Positions 1 to 9,292 are shown, counted from the first letter of the stretch. The stretch is DNA of 64,000 nt from Leptolyngbya sp. FACHB-261 (GCF_014696065.1 NZ_JACJPL010000026.1:682001-746000), one strand, 5' to 3'. Numbers and translations are program-made. The notes: generated by a model from the sequence alone, not told the origin.

Positions 1-148
1 CCAGAACCCGCCACTACGGTTATCTGACATCGTGCATGTCTCTCTCGATGAGGTGAACCTTGAGGTGAACTCTGAAGTGGGTGAACCTTGAAGTGATACA
101 AGGTGAGCTACTGCCAACCCAGTTGTCAACGGCTCATCAACCATTGGC

Positions 149-466
149 TCAAGCGCGGACCTTACGAGTGCGGGAACGTAGGACTCTGTTGCCTACCCCT
201 ACCACCCGCAGTGCTTGCTGAGCCTGTTGCAGTTGTGGTGCGAGCTGAGCATAACGCTCCCGCAATTGAACCATTCCCATCTGGCCTTTGAGAATGGCAT
301 CCGGCGCACCATGGAGCAGGCCGTGGGTGCTGCGCTCAACATTATTCAACGTATCAGCAAGCTTGCCCAAAGTGCGCCGCAGTTTCCAGACCTGCCACGC
401 TGACAATAGACAGATCAAGGTGAGAAGGGCATTGAGCACCAGCACTATCGTCAGCATCGCACGCAC
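149..466 (-). CDS. Small single-pass membrane protein, unknown function
   Basis: This 105-residue protein starts with one hydrophobic segment (about residues 4-24, rich in Leu/Val/Ile). A helical, charged stretch follows, with a likely coiled coil around residues 30-90 that is rich in Leu, Gln and Arg. The C-terminus is very basic (RSRTRKVRA). I do not recognise a named family. The layout, a membrane anchor plus a cytoplasmic helix, is common among short conserved cyanobacterial proteins. It is transcribed divergently from the glycosyltransferase at 678. The function is unknown. Coding is inferred only from the composition and the plausible membrane topology. Confidence 0.6.
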   Translation of the reverse strand: MRAMLTIVLVLNALLTLICLLSAWQVWKLRRTLGKLADTLNNVERSTHGLLHGAPDAILKGQMGMVQLRERYAQLAPQLQQAQQALRVVGVGNRVLRSRTRKVRA

Positions 467-677
467 GTCTCCAGACGCTCTTCAAAGGGAGCACAAAGGG
501 CACAAAGTCTAGAATCATCGGGCTAGAAACAAGGCAACATTCCTTGCATTCGTTGCTGTTATGCTAACGTGAAACCCCAAATTTCAACTGGTTTAAGCCG
601 TTCGCTGAGCGAATTGCAGAGTAACTCAGAGGTCGTGATTTTCGAGGGTTCTCCCGCCGTTCTAGGCAGTCGGAGAT

Positions 678-1388
678 ATGGCGCAAACTTCGATCTCCAT
701 TGTCATTCCCACTTACGAAGAAGCGCTGAGCCTACCTGTAACCCTTAAGAGCTTAAGCCAGCAAGCACTGCCTTTTGAGGTGTTTGTCGCTGATGGGGGT
801 TCGAGCGATGGCACGCTGGAAGTTGCCCAACAGCTCACCTCGGTTTTGCCTTTTTCTCTACAGGCGGGGATCAGTCCTGAGCGGGGACGGGCTGCTCAGA
901 TGAACTGGGGAGCCGCCCAGACCCGTGCAGAAATTTTGCTATTTCTGCACGCTGACACGCATTTGCCGCAAAGGGCTTTAGAACGCTTACGGGGCGCCTT
1001 GCGTGATCCCGGTGTCGTGGGGGGGCGCTTTGCTCTGGCTCTCGATGCTCAGGATTGGCCCTATCCACTGATTGCCTGGAGTAGCAACTGGCGCACTCGC
1101 CTGACTGGCATTTGCACTGGCGACATGGCGATCTTTGTGCGGCGCTCTGTTTTTGAGCAGTTAGGTGGTTATCCCCAGCAACCCTTGATGGAGGATTTGG
1201 AACTTTCGCGTCGCTTGCGCAAACTGGGGCGTTTGACTTGGCTCGACCTACCGGTGGTAACTTCTGCTCGTCGCTGGCAGCAGTATGGTCCTTGGCGCAC
1301 AATCGCGCTGATGCAAACCTTGCGCTACGCCTACTGGGTGGGAGTTGAACCGGAGCAGCTGGCCCGATGGTACCGGCAGGTGCGGTGA
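678..1388 (+). CDS. Family 2 glycosyltransferase (TIGR04283-like)
   Basis: This 236-residue protein opens with the GT-A nucleotide-sugar fold: an IVIPTYEE strand, then VADGGSSDGT at about residues 38-47, and the metal-binding HADTHLP at about 91-97. The later GDMAIFVRR and MEDLELSRRL segments match the acceptor side of GT2 enzymes. The length and motif spacing agree with the short TIGR04283 family, often found with arsenosugar or lipid-linked functions. No arsenic gene lies nearby, so the substrate is unknown. The start ATG follows a GGAG ribosome-binding site a few bases upstream. It is not obviously co-transcribed with the HEAT protein 70 bp downstream, though both are on the same strand. 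Confidence 0.85.
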   Translation: MAQTSISIVIPTYEEALSLPVTLKSLSQQALPFEVFVADGGSSDGTLEVAQQLTSVLPFSLQAGISPERGRAAQMNWGAAQTRAEILLFLHADTHLPQRALERLRGALRDPGVVGGRFALALDAQDWPYPLIAWSSNWRTRLTGICTGDMAIFVRRSVFEQLGGYPQQPLMEDLELSRRLRKLGRLTWLDLPVVTSARRWQQYGPWRTIALMQTLRYAYWVGVEPEQLARWYRQVR

Positions 1389-1459
1389 GCACTTGCGCAA
1401 CCTTGGGTTAGGCTGCTGATATCTTGGCTAAGCGCAGGCAGCTCTCTGGAATGTGTGAC

Positions 1460-1918
1460 ATGTCTGAGTCTCCTTTAGAGCTAGCCCGGGCTGCGCTCGC
1501 GTCTCAAGCTTGGGCTGAGGCTCTGGATCATCTGCGTCCACTCCTGACTGAGCCAGACCCGACTCTGGCTCACCAAGCCACACGGCTAATCGCTCAAGTG
1601 CCCCATCCCCTCTCGGTATCGGCCTTAGTCGGTGCGCTCGACCATTCAGAGGCCCCGATCCGGCTAACAGCCGCTGAAGGACTGGCCCAACTGGGAGACC
1701 GCTCTGCCCTCGATCCCCTACTACAAGCCCTTGACGATCCAGAGCCTGCAGTTCGGCAGCAAGTTGTGACCACCTTGAAGGCGCTGGATGCCGAAGCTGC
1801 CCGTGCTCAAATCACCGAACTACTAAGCTGGGAGCGATTGCCAGACCAGTTGCGGTTAGGGCTAACGGAGGCTTTGGCGGGGTGGGAAGAATCCGGTACA
1901 GTTGAAGTCCAGTCGTGA
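1460..1918 (+). CDS. HEAT-repeat protein
   Basis: The protein has about 152 residues from the ATG at 1460 (ATGTCTGAG). A longer TTG-initiated form from 1424 is possible but adds an unlikely basic leader. The body is made of Leu/Ala-rich helical pairs with the signature of HEAT/PBS-lyase repeats: 'VGALDHSEAPIRLTAAEGL', 'ALDDPEPAVRQQVVTTLKAL'. Such cyanobacterial proteins often act as scaffolds or as phycobilin lyase relatives. This one is short, and I see no lyase-specific residue, so only a protein-interaction role is inferred. Its stop codon directly abuts the GTG start of the ABC permease, which indicates translational coupling. Confidence 0.75.
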   Translation: MSESPLELARAALASQAWAEALDHLRPLLTEPDPTLAHQATRLIAQVPHPLSVSALVGALDHSEAPIRLTAAEGLAQLGDRSALDPLLQALDDPEPAVRQQVVTTLKALDAEAARAQITELLSWERLPDQLRLGLTEALAGWEESGTVEVQS

Positions 1919-2785
1919 GTGCAAAGTTCTGTGGCACCAGCCCAATCTCTCCGTCCTTCTCAGCGCCTTTGGGCCACCTTGGGCTTGTACTTGCTGCTAG
2001 GGATTATTGCTCTGGCCATGCTGCTGCCCCTGATTTGGCTGGTGAGCACCTCATTTAAGTCTTCGGCTGAGAACATTTTCCAGTTCCCACCACGTCTTTT
2101 GCCAGAGCAAGCCACTCTCAGTAATTACATTCGAGTTTGGCAAAGCAACCCGTTCGGTCGTTACCTATGGAACAGTACGGTAGTGGCGGTGCTGACTGTA
2201 GGGCTGAATTTACTGTTATGTTCCTTGGCTGCTTATCCTCTAGCCCGTTTGGATTTTCGAGGGCGCAATTTCTTATTCGCGCTGGTCATTGGCACGATTA
2301 TGATCCCGTTTCAGATCACGATGATTCCGCTATATATCCTGGCGGTCAAGTTGGGGCTGACCAATAGTTATCTAGGCCTGATTTTGCCTTATATCACTTC
2401 AGCATTTGGCATTTTTCTGCTGCGTCAAGCTTTTCTAGGAGTTCCTAAAGAACTGGAAGAAGCTGCCCGTATGGATGGCTGCTCCGAGTTGGGGATTTGG
2501 TGGCATGTGATGATGCCCAGTGTTCGCCCAGCCCTAGTTACGCTGGCGATTTTTGTCTTTGTTGGTTCTTGGGGTGAGTTTCTATGGCCGCTGATTTTAC
2601 TCAACCAATCTGAAGAGCTTTATACCCTGCCTTTGGGCGTGGCCAAATTATCGGGTGCCTTCTCAGAGGACTGGCGTTTGATTGCCGCTGGCTCTGTGAT
2701 TTCTATTGTGCCAACCCTACTAGTTTTCTTAGGAATGCAGCGCTATATTATCCCCTCTGAAGCAGGCAGTGGGTTAAAGGGCTGA
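1919..2785 (+). CDS. Carbohydrate ABC transporter permease, MalG/UgpE type
   Basis: This inner-membrane permease of 288 residues has six predicted membrane helices. It carries the cytoplasmic EAA loop 'EEAARMDGCSELGIWWHV' at about residues 180-197, which docks on the ATPase. The family (MalG, UgpE, AraQ) imports sugars or glycerol-3-phosphate together with a second permease, an ATPase and a binding protein. None of these partners is visible in the neighbourhood. The GTG start lies immediately after the stop of the HEAT-repeat gene and is chosen because the next Met is inside the first membrane helix. The subunit presumably works with components encoded elsewhere; the substrate cannot be read from the sequence. 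Confidence 0.88.
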   Translation: MQSSVAPAQSLRPSQRLWATLGLYLLLGIIALAMLLPLIWLVSTSFKSSAENIFQFPPRLLPEQATLSNYIRVWQSNPFGRYLWNSTVVAVLTVGLNLLLCSLAAYPLARLDFRGRNFLFALVIGTIMIPFQITMIPLYILAVKLGLTNSYLGLILPYITSAFGIFLLRQAFLGVPKELEEAARMDGCSELGIWWHVMMPSVRPALVTLAIFVFVGSWGEFLWPLILLNQSEELYTLPLGVAKLSGAFSEDWRLIAAGSVISIVPTLLVFLGMQRYIIPSEAGSGLKG

Positions 2786-3071
2786 ACACTGGTTGAAGTG
2801 CTAATTGCATTGGTTAATTCAAGTCAATTTGAGCCAATTCGAGGCACTCTTTTTGTCTTTAAATGCCTGCAAATATGCATTTTGTTACCTTAGTCTGATT
2901 TAGAAATAGCTAGAGCCTAGATATAGTTAAAACTTAAAACAGTTAGAACAGGCGGGAGCATAAGCCACCCGAGTCTGCTTCTTTACAAACCTTTTGTAGA
3001 AATTTAAGTTTGATTGCCGAGACCATCTCTCAAATCATACTGACTACCCTACAGCTCAGTTCTCGCTAAGA

Positions 3072-4805
3072 TTGAGAGAGTTTAGTTTGGGAGCCAGCAC
3101 GGAGCTGGCAGCGCTTATCGACACGATTTATGGGAACCTGGATGGCCTAAAGCCTAGCCAGATCAAAGCGCTCAAACGCCTCTACAGCCAGCGTCTACCA
3201 GGTAGTAGCCTGGTGACTTCCGAGTTCGCTCAACGCTTGGGGGCGATCAGCAGTGAGATTCAGCAGCCTCTCTGCACTTATATCAACCGCCGAGGACAGG
3301 TGATTCGGGTGGGTGTGGGCACGCCACGACAAACCCAAATTCCACCCCTGGAATTGCCTCGCTACGGGGCTGAACGCTTGAGCGGTATTCGCTGTCTGGC
3401 GACCCAACTTAAAAACGAATCTCCCAGCGAAGCAGCCTTAACCGCGATGACGCTACAGCGGTTGGATGCCTTGGTGCTTTTGAGCGTCACTGGTGAAGGT
3501 TTCGAGCGACGAGGCGGTGGAGCCACCGGCTACATTAATGCCACCTATCTGGCCCATTTGATCCCCGATGGCGGCCAGACTCACATTTACTGGACCGTGT
3601 CGCCAGCGCAAAGCTTAGACGTGCTGTCCCAGCAGGATCTCTTAGCCTTGGTTGAGGGACTGGAAGCAGAATTTCGACGGGAGTATCGAGCGCAGCAGGT
3701 TGACCAAGACACCGACCGGGTGGTTCTGGTCGGGCTGTTGACCGATCGCCGCTACGAGCAGCAGTTTCAAGATTCGATTGAGGAGCTGGAGCGCTTAGTT
3801 GATAGTGCAGGGGGCGAGGTGTTGGAGGTGCTCCAGCAGAAACGGGAACATGTCCATCCACAAACTGTAGTCGGCGAAGGCAAGATTCAGGAAATTGCTC
3901 TGAGCGCTCAAACCCTAGGGGCCAATCTTGTCGTCTTCGATCAGGATCTGTCGCCGGCGCAGGTGCGCAATCTGGAAACCAAAATTGGTGTGCGCGTTGT
4001 TGATCGCACCGAGGTCATCCTCGATATCTTTGCGCAACGTGCCCGGTCTCAGGCCGGTAAGCTTCAGGTGGAACTAGCTCAGCTCGAATACATGCTGCCG
4101 CGTCTGACTGGACGTGGTACAGCTTTGTCTCGTTTGGGCGGTGGCATCGGTACGCGAGGACCGGGCGAAACCAAGCTTGAAACGGAACGTCGTGCCATCA
4201 AGCGTCGGATCAGCCGTTTGGAACAGGAGGTGAATCAGCTCCAGGCCCACCGTTCCCGGCTACGTCAACGGCGCCAGCACCAAGCTGTACCTACGGTGGC
4301 GGTAGTGGGCTACACCAACGCAGGCAAGTCAACTCTGCTCAATGTCTTGACCAAAGCCGAAGTTTACACAGCGGACCAGCTCTTTGCCACGCTGGATCCA
4401 ACCACGCGACGGCTGCTTTTACCCAATGGCCACACAATTTTGCTCACGGATACGGTGGGGTTCATTCACGAACTGCCACCACCTCTAGTCAATGCCTTTA
4501 GGGCCACTCTGGAGGAAGTCACCGAAGCTGATGGGCTTCTGCATGTAGTGGATTTATCGCACCCGGCCTGGCTAACTCACATTGAGTCGGTAAAAGACCT
4601 GCTGAGTGATATGGAAGTTACACCGGGCCCTAGTCTCCTGGCTTTCAACAAGCTTGACGAAGCAGCCCCTGAGCAGATTGAACAGGCGCAGGCCCGTTTT
4701 CCCAACGCTCTGTTCATCTCGGCAGTGGAGCGTCAGGGTCTTGAGCAGTTGTGCGAGAGTTTGGCGCAGTTAGTGCGTTATGCCACTGGTAGCTCTGGAG
4801 TTTAG
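3072..4805 (+). CDS. hflX: GTPase HflX, ribosome-associated
   Basis: HflX binds the 50S subunit and splits stalled or stressed ribosomes in other bacteria. This copy has 577 residues, longer than E. coli HflX (about 426), because of an N-terminal extension of about 210 residues that cyanobacterial homologues also carry. The HflX-specific domain covers about residues 215-405, with the glycine-rich GGGIGTRGPGETKLETERR. The G domain follows: G1 GYTNAGKS at 413-420, G3 DTVGF at 460-464, G4 NKLD at 526-529. The TTG start at 3072 is the first usable start and has only a weak ribosome-binding site, so the N-terminus is uncertain. It appears monocistronic. Confidence 0.93.
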   Translation: MREFSLGASTELAALIDTIYGNLDGLKPSQIKALKRLYSQRLPGSSLVTSEFAQRLGAISSEIQQPLCTYINRRGQVIRVGVGTPRQTQIPPLELPRYGAERLSGIRCLATQLKNESPSEAALTAMTLQRLDALVLLSVTGEGFERRGGGATGYINATYLAHLIPDGGQTHIYWTVSPAQSLDVLSQQDLLALVEGLEAEFRREYRAQQVDQDTDRVVLVGLLTDRRYEQQFQDSIEELERLVDSAGGEVLEVLQQKREHVHPQTVVGEGKIQEIALSAQTLGANLVVFDQDLSPAQVRNLETKIGVRVVDRTEVILDIFAQRARSQAGKLQVELAQLEYMLPRLTGRGTALSRLGGGIGTRGPGETKLETERRAIKRRISRLEQEVNQLQAHRSRLRQRRQHQAVPTVAVVGYTNAGKSTLLNVLTKAEVYTADQLFATLDPTTRRLLLPNGHTILLTDTVGFIHELPPPLVNAFRATLEEVTEADGLLHVVDLSHPAWLTHIESVKDLLSDMEVTPGPSLLAFNKLDEAAPEQIEQAQARFPNALFISAVERQGLEQLCESLAQLVRYATGSSGV

Positions 4806-4851
4806 GTTAGTTACCTCTAACATTTGGGTTAGGCAATCCTTCATAGCGCAG

Positions 4852-4882
4852 CTGAGATCTTGTGTTCGAGCAGTGATCTCAG
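4852..4882 (+). terminator. Inverted repeat downstream of hflX
   Basis: A perfect 8-bp stem (CTGAGATC / GATCTCAG) with a 15-base loop lies 47 bp after the hflX stop. There is no T-run behind it, so it is only a weak candidate for a transcription end or an mRNA-stabilising hairpin. Confidence 0.35.
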
Positions 4883-4955
4883 TCAGTACCCGAACGATTT
4901 AGTGTGCCAGAGTGCAGCAGAAACCTCCAGACAGCTCTCTCAGGGCTAGCGCATC

Positions 4956-5375
4956 ATGGGATTCTACGCACTCCGGTCAGTCTCGCTTCGCAAGATTTTA
5001 CTGGGCTTAGGAGCGGCTGTCTGCCTTATCATCCTGCTTCTGAGTAGCCAGTTGCTGGGCATAACTCTGATTCCCACTGCCCTACTGCAAGACCTCGCCC
5101 TTGTCATTGCTGCCGCCACAGCCCTAGTGATTCTGTTGCTGGAGTGGTTGCTGATCACTACTTACATTCCTGCGCGCAATCCACCTAACGTTCGTTCTCT
5201 GTTTCGGGGGCTTGGCGTCGTTGCGCTGGCTATCGCTGTGACGGTTGAGCTAGTTGCAGTTTTGTCGCTTATCCTTCTAAACTTGATCCCACTGTCACTG
5301 GGCTTGTTTGCGATCGCCGTTCTACTCATGCTGGTCGCTACAGCTGTTGCAGGCTATTACTGGGTACGAGTCTAA
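4956..5375 (+). CDS. Small integral membrane protein, unknown
   Basis: This 139-residue, very hydrophobic protein has about four membrane segments: residues 12-32, 37-61, 79-102 and 108-137. A short basic start precedes them (MGFYALRSVSLRK). No catalytic motif or named family is recognised. It stands alone between hflX and the convergent TIR-domain gene. The ATG is chosen because the basic leader fits the positive-inside rule. Confidence 0.6.
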   Translation: MGFYALRSVSLRKILLGLGAAVCLIILLLSSQLLGITLIPTALLQDLALVIAAATALVILLLEWLLITTYIPARNPPNVRSLFRGLGVVALAIAVTVELVAVLSLILLNLIPLSLGLFAIAVLLMLVATAVAGYYWVRV

Positions 5376-5432
5376 GTTTATGGCGAACTGCACTAAGAGC
5401 TTAGAAACTAAAAGTTTAAGAACTAAGGGTAA

Positions 5433-6428
5433 CTAAGAGCGATTCTGCCGTAGCAACCAGAACATAGTCGCGCCGACCATGGAACCGGCTACAAACAGCA
5501 AAACCCCTCCATCTTGCCCACTGATGGTGCCATTGCTAATCGCCCTGCCAATAACACCGCCTCCTACAACAGCACCGCCTACGGTCCAAGCCAGAATCCA
5601 GGTCCAACTAGGCAGTAGAGCTTGCCGCAAGTGAGACGGCGTTGCCCACTTCAAGAAATACTCCACGATGAAACCGTTGATGATGCCACCAACGGCTCCT
5701 GCCAGCGCCATACTGCCGCTGTAGCTCCAGTCGGTTTGACTTGAGAGGGCCATCTGACCGATCAGCATCGCTAGTAACCAACCCCCTCCGATCCAGCTCA
5801 ACGGCGCAATTAGAGGCACTGCTTGAGACTTCGCTCTGGGTTTAGAAGGTGGGCTTGGGACTCTAGAAGGCGTGGAGGGCGTAGCGACGCGCTTGGATAT
5901 CGGGGTGGCAGAGGGGCGTTCAGTCGGAGCGGCAGGCTTGCGACCAGACAGGTTGGGATCAGAGCGTCGCTTGCTTGCTAATTCTTTTACTGCTAATTCA
6001 ATGCCCTGAGCAACATTCAAAAAGGCTGCATCCTGGTTCTGCCAGGTAGTGACCGGTTGAGCATCCTTGGGCAGGGGTCTGAGTTTGCTAAAGGGTGCGC
6101 CGCGCCAGTCTACTGGACGCAATACAACTGGGATCACACGAGCTTCTCCTGTTCGGTGACGTTCCATTGCCCGCTTCACTTCAACGTCGTGGCAGTAGTC
6201 TGAATCAATGAAATCGGGGCTAACCAGTAGCAAAATTACCTGGGCTGTATTCAGGTGCTCGTCAATTTCGTTGGCATATTCAGCGCCTGGGCTAATCTGC
6301 CGGTCATACCAGGCTGAGATAATGCCCTGACGCTGCAAGCTTCGCAGGTGTTTAGCTAATTCATCGCGCAGTTTTTCATCCGGATGGGCATAAGAGAAAA
6401 AGACTTTGATCGCTCCTGCTGCCAACAT
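5433..6428 (-). CDS. TIR-domain protein with C-terminal membrane domain
   Basis: This 331-residue protein has an N-terminal TIR_2-type domain, about residues 6-150. It begins KVFFSYAHPDEK and contains ILLLVSPDFIDSDYCHDVEV. Glu83 in the CHDVEVKRAME segment sits where the catalytic glutamate of bacterial TIR NADases lies. A Pro/Ser/Arg-rich linker (about 155-205) leads to a C-terminal region of about four membrane segments (208-325), one of them glycine-rich (AWTVGGAVVGGGVIG). Bacterial TIR domains act in NAD cleavage, nucleotide signalling or protein scaffolding, often in phage defence. Fusion to a multi-helix membrane domain suggests a membrane-bound sensor or effector. No partner gene is adjacent. 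The fold is clear; the function is inferred. Confidence 0.82.
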   Translation of the reverse strand: MLAAGAIKVFFSYAHPDEKLRDELAKHLRSLQRQGIISAWYDRQISPGAEYANEIDEHLNTAQVILLLVSPDFIDSDYCHDVEVKRAMERHRTGEARVIPVVLRPVDWRGAPFSKLRPLPKDAQPVTTWQNQDAAFLNVAQGIELAVKELASKRRSDPNLSGRKPAAPTERPSATPISKRVATPSTPSRVPSPPSKPRAKSQAVPLIAPLSWIGGGWLLAMLIGQMALSSQTDWSYSGSMALAGAVGGIINGFIVEYFLKWATPSHLRQALLPSWTWILAWTVGGAVVGGGVIGRAISNGTISGQDGGVLLFVAGSMVGATMFWLLRQNRS

Positions 6429-7037
6429 GGATTCTCTGCACCTCTGAATCTCAACCTGCCTAGCCTCAACTTGCTCGGTTCTTCACGGGGCATTGGGGTT
6501 CAGCACAACACCTTTACTCTCAGTTACAACAGGTCAGAGCGCAACATCAAGTTCTGCCAGTGATCTTAGTGATCTTCAAGGGGTCTTCAACCCACTCTCT
6601 GCCAGACTGCTCATACTTTACGCGATAGCTCGGTCACTTCACAAAGGCCTGTCAGCAGCTTCTCAAACGGAGTCACTACAGCCCTCTAGAACTCCTCAAG
6701 TTTTCGTGTACAATCATTTCACCGAACTCGGGCTCTGCATAAAATGTCTTCACTGGCCCTAAGTTGAAGTTAGCTCAAGAACAACCTTCCAGTTTTGGAA
6801 AGACATTTTATAGTTCCGAATTAACCTGGCTTTTAATAATCTTGAAGCGAGGTCATGAACCAGAGTCATGAACCAGAGCCATGTAGCCTTGAATACCTTC
6901 ACTCTAAAACAGCACAACAAGTGTCAGTAGTGATTAGGCTAAACAACCTGACCCTTCTCGGCATTTATTGTCGGTAGCGATTGCCCAAAGCCGCGTCATT
7001 CTCACCCTAAAATAGTCGCGATGACAGGAAGCCCCGC
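6429..7037. other. 609-bp intergenic region without a convincing gene
   Basis: This region separates the divergent TIR-protein gene and the protease-FHA gene. It must hold both promoters. Open frames here have no recognisable protein features. A short direct repeat (catgaaccagagtcatgaaccagagccatg, read in two halves around 6855-6883) is visible. I see no terminator, RNA gene or mobile element. Confidence 0.5.
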
Positions 7038-8711
7038 ATGTATCTAAACCTGCTAACGTCGCTTGTTGCCCCTGCCCTACTTGTAGCTCAGCTTCCCTTC
7101 AGCCAACAGCCACAGCCCAGTGCCGATAAGCGTCTGGCTATGTATGCCAAGCCAGCAGTTGTCCGTATTGTCGCTGGTTGTTATGGCACTTACAGTGATG
7201 GATCTAAATCTTATCCCTTATCTAACGCAGGCTTAGGCTCTGGCTACTTTATCAATCCCAATGGCTACATTGTCACCAATGCACATGTCGTAGAGGCTAC
7301 AAGAGAGGGCGAACAAGGCTGCAAAAAGCGTTTGTTTCAAAAGCTGGTCGTGAAGCTAACTGGCATTAAAAATATAAACGATGTTCCTCAGACAAGACAA
7401 GCCGCTATTGAGGAACGCTTTAAGTTAGACTCTGCTAGCTTCGATTATGTTCAGAGAGTGGTTTTGCCCAATACTGATGGCAATTTCCCAAGGTATGAAA
7501 TTAAATCCTTTGGGACAGCTGGCTCTGGCGGCAGCGGCAAAGATATTGCGGTGATCAAGATTGAGGTTAAAAACGCGCCCGCTTTGCCTTTAGGAGACTC
7601 AGACAAAGTTGAGCTTCAAGACAATGTAATGGTCTTGGGTTATCCCGGTGCTGCTGATAGCTTCCGTGACTTCAGTAAGAAGTCGGTTTATGAAGCAACG
7701 GTGGTGAAGGGAGCTGTTTCTAGCTCTAACAAAACCCTGGCAGATGATGCTCCGGTATTACAACTGGATGCACTGGTTACCTATGGCAGTTCTGGCGGAC
7801 CAGTGCTTAATGAGCGGGGTGAAGTCGTTGGCATGATCACCTTCGGTGGGCGTGACGAAGACGGCGCGGTGAAGATCCCCTTTGCAGTGACTACTAGTAC
7901 AATTCAAGAGTTCATTGGGCAGTCGGGTACTGCTAATGAAAAAGGCGTCATTGATGACCTTTATCGCAAGGGGTTAGAGCTTTACTGGCAGGGAGATTAC
8001 CGTCAGGCTAAAGCAAAGTTTGAGGCTGTCAAAGGTTTATTCCCACAGCATTCAGACATCAATCGCTTACTGGGGGAATGCGACCAAAAGCTAGCCGATG
8101 GTTGGAAGAATGGTGATCCCTTTTTCTGGCTCTTGCTAACCGCGGTTCTGGTTGCTGTGCCTAGCCTGGGCTACTTCCTACTCAATCGCAATGCAATGCC
8201 GCGTTTCAGTGCTGTCGGCGGACATAGTAACGTCGAGTTAGATGAGTCTAATGAGCAATCTTTCAGCCCACCCATTGGCGTACCTAATAGCAGTCATCGC
8301 TACCCGTTACAACAGCCTACGATCACCTCAGTTGCCCCTCAGCTGAAACTGAACCGCCAGGGTAAAACGCTGCAATTCGCGTTGGACCAGGAGGTTTACC
8401 ACTTGGGTCGTGAGCGTGGCTGGTCAGATTTCGAAATCCCGGATGCAGGCTGGGAGGTGATCTCTAGACGTCACGCTGTCCTGCGCCGAGAGGGTGACAA
8501 CTATCGGATCTACGATGGCGATGGTCAGACACCCAGCCGCAATGGCATCTTCGTTGATCAGGTTCAGATTGATGGGACGAAGGGCTACCTCTTGAACCAC
8601 GGCTGTCAGATCAAACTTGGGCAGAATCCTGCAACGCTTGTGACCCTAACCTACTCCAACCCTGCTAGCCAGCAGACTGCTGCCGCTCCTACCAACGTCG
8701 ACATGAGTTAA
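7038..8711 (+). CDS. Membrane-spanning trypsin-like protease with TPR and FHA domains
   Basis: This 557-residue protein runs in this order. A signal-peptide-like N-terminus (1-25) comes first. A trypsin/HtrA-type protease domain follows (about 38-295), with His83 in TNAHVV, Asp169 in GKDIAVIKI and Ser252 in TYGSSGGPV. A TPR-like pair covers 306-350, and one membrane helix lies at about 361-382. A linker leads to a C-terminal FHA domain (about 436-540) with the phosphothreonine-pocket signature HLGRE..SRRHA..RNGIFVD. If the signal is functional, the protease is periplasmic and the FHA domain cytoplasmic. The FHA domain would let a Thr-phosphorylated partner control or recruit the protease. A Ser/Thr kinase is encoded 5.6 kb downstream. 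There is no PDZ domain, unlike DegP/HtrA. Confidence 0.88.
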   Translation: MYLNLLTSLVAPALLVAQLPFSQQPQPSADKRLAMYAKPAVVRIVAGCYGTYSDGSKSYPLSNAGLGSGYFINPNGYIVTNAHVVEATREGEQGCKKRLFQKLVVKLTGIKNINDVPQTRQAAIEERFKLDSASFDYVQRVVLPNTDGNFPRYEIKSFGTAGSGGSGKDIAVIKIEVKNAPALPLGDSDKVELQDNVMVLGYPGAADSFRDFSKKSVYEATVVKGAVSSSNKTLADDAPVLQLDALVTYGSSGGPVLNERGEVVGMITFGGRDEDGAVKIPFAVTTSTIQEFIGQSGTANEKGVIDDLYRKGLELYWQGDYRQAKAKFEAVKGLFPQHSDINRLLGECDQKLADGWKNGDPFFWLLLTAVLVAVPSLGYFLLNRNAMPRFSAVGGHSNVELDESNEQSFSPPIGVPNSSHRYPLQQPTITSVAPQLKLNRQGKTLQFALDQEVYHLGRERGWSDFEIPDAGWEVISRRHAVLRREGDNYRIYDGDGQTPSRNGIFVDQVQIDGTKGYLLNHGCQIKLGQNPATLVTLTYSNPASQQTAAAPTNVDMS

Positions 8712-8738
8712 TTCGAGCAGGTCCAGCCGGTCTCAAGG

Positions 8739-9290
8739 TCAAGGGCGCGGTCGGGCAATCAGCACCACACTATCGCGCCCGTCTGGGTCTTGAAGGTATA
8801 CCTTAACCTGCTCTTCCTGAGCGGTGCGCAGTTGTCGGCCCACAAAATCCGGGTGGATGGGCAAAGCCCTGTGACCGCGATCTACTAATACTGCCAGCCG
8901 AATTAGACGAGGCCTGCCATACTCGGTTACTGCGTTGAGCGCAGCTCGGATGGTGCGACCCCGGTAAATCACGTCGTCCACCAGCACCACGATGCGATCA
9001 GTGAGATCTACCGGAATCTCAGTCCGGGCAGGGGTGCGTAGGCTGATCTGATCGAGGTCGTCGCGGTAGAAGGTAATGTCAACCGCACCCGTCGGCACGT
9101 CAACGCCCTCCAGATTGCGGATCTGCTGGGCCAGTGTTTGCGCGAGCGGGACACCCCGGGTGTAGATGCCCAGCAGCACCAGATTCTCCAGGTTGCCGGA
9201 GCGCTCCACAATTTCCGAGGCTAGCCGGTTCACAGTTCGGCGCACCTCTTCGGGAGATAGAATCTCAATCACCTCGGGCGAGAGGGCCAT
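8739..9290 (-). CDS. pyrR: Bifunctional pyr regulator / uracil phosphoribosyltransferase PyrR
   Basis: From the ATG at 9290 the protein has 183 residues, the usual PyrR length. A longer frame runs back into trpB and is rejected. The PRPP-binding loop [18 protein letters not shown] and the N-terminal [17 protein letters not shown] match PyrR. In Firmicutes PyrR binds pyr mRNA as an attenuator; in cyanobacteria the RNA role is unproven, while the phosphoribosyltransferase activity on uracil is expected. The start lies 2 bp after the trpB stop, so the two are almost certainly co-transcribed. I did not see a pyr attenuator here. Confidence 0.92.
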   Translation of the reverse strand: MALSPEVIEILSPEEVRRTVNRLASEIVERSGNLENLVLLGIYTRGVPLAQTLAQQIRNLEGVDVPTGAVDITFYRDDLDQISLRTPARTEIPVDLTDRIVVLVDDVIYRGRTIRAALNAVTEYGRPRLIRLAVLVDRGHRALPIHPDFVGRQLRTAQEEQVKVYLQDPDGRDSVVLIARPRP

Positions 9291-9292
9291 GC

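Noticed and set aside
6493-6762. 89-codon + strand frame in the gap upstream of the protease-FHA gene
   Set aside because: No ribosome-binding site, no domain, and Ser/Leu-rich composition typical of non-coding frames.
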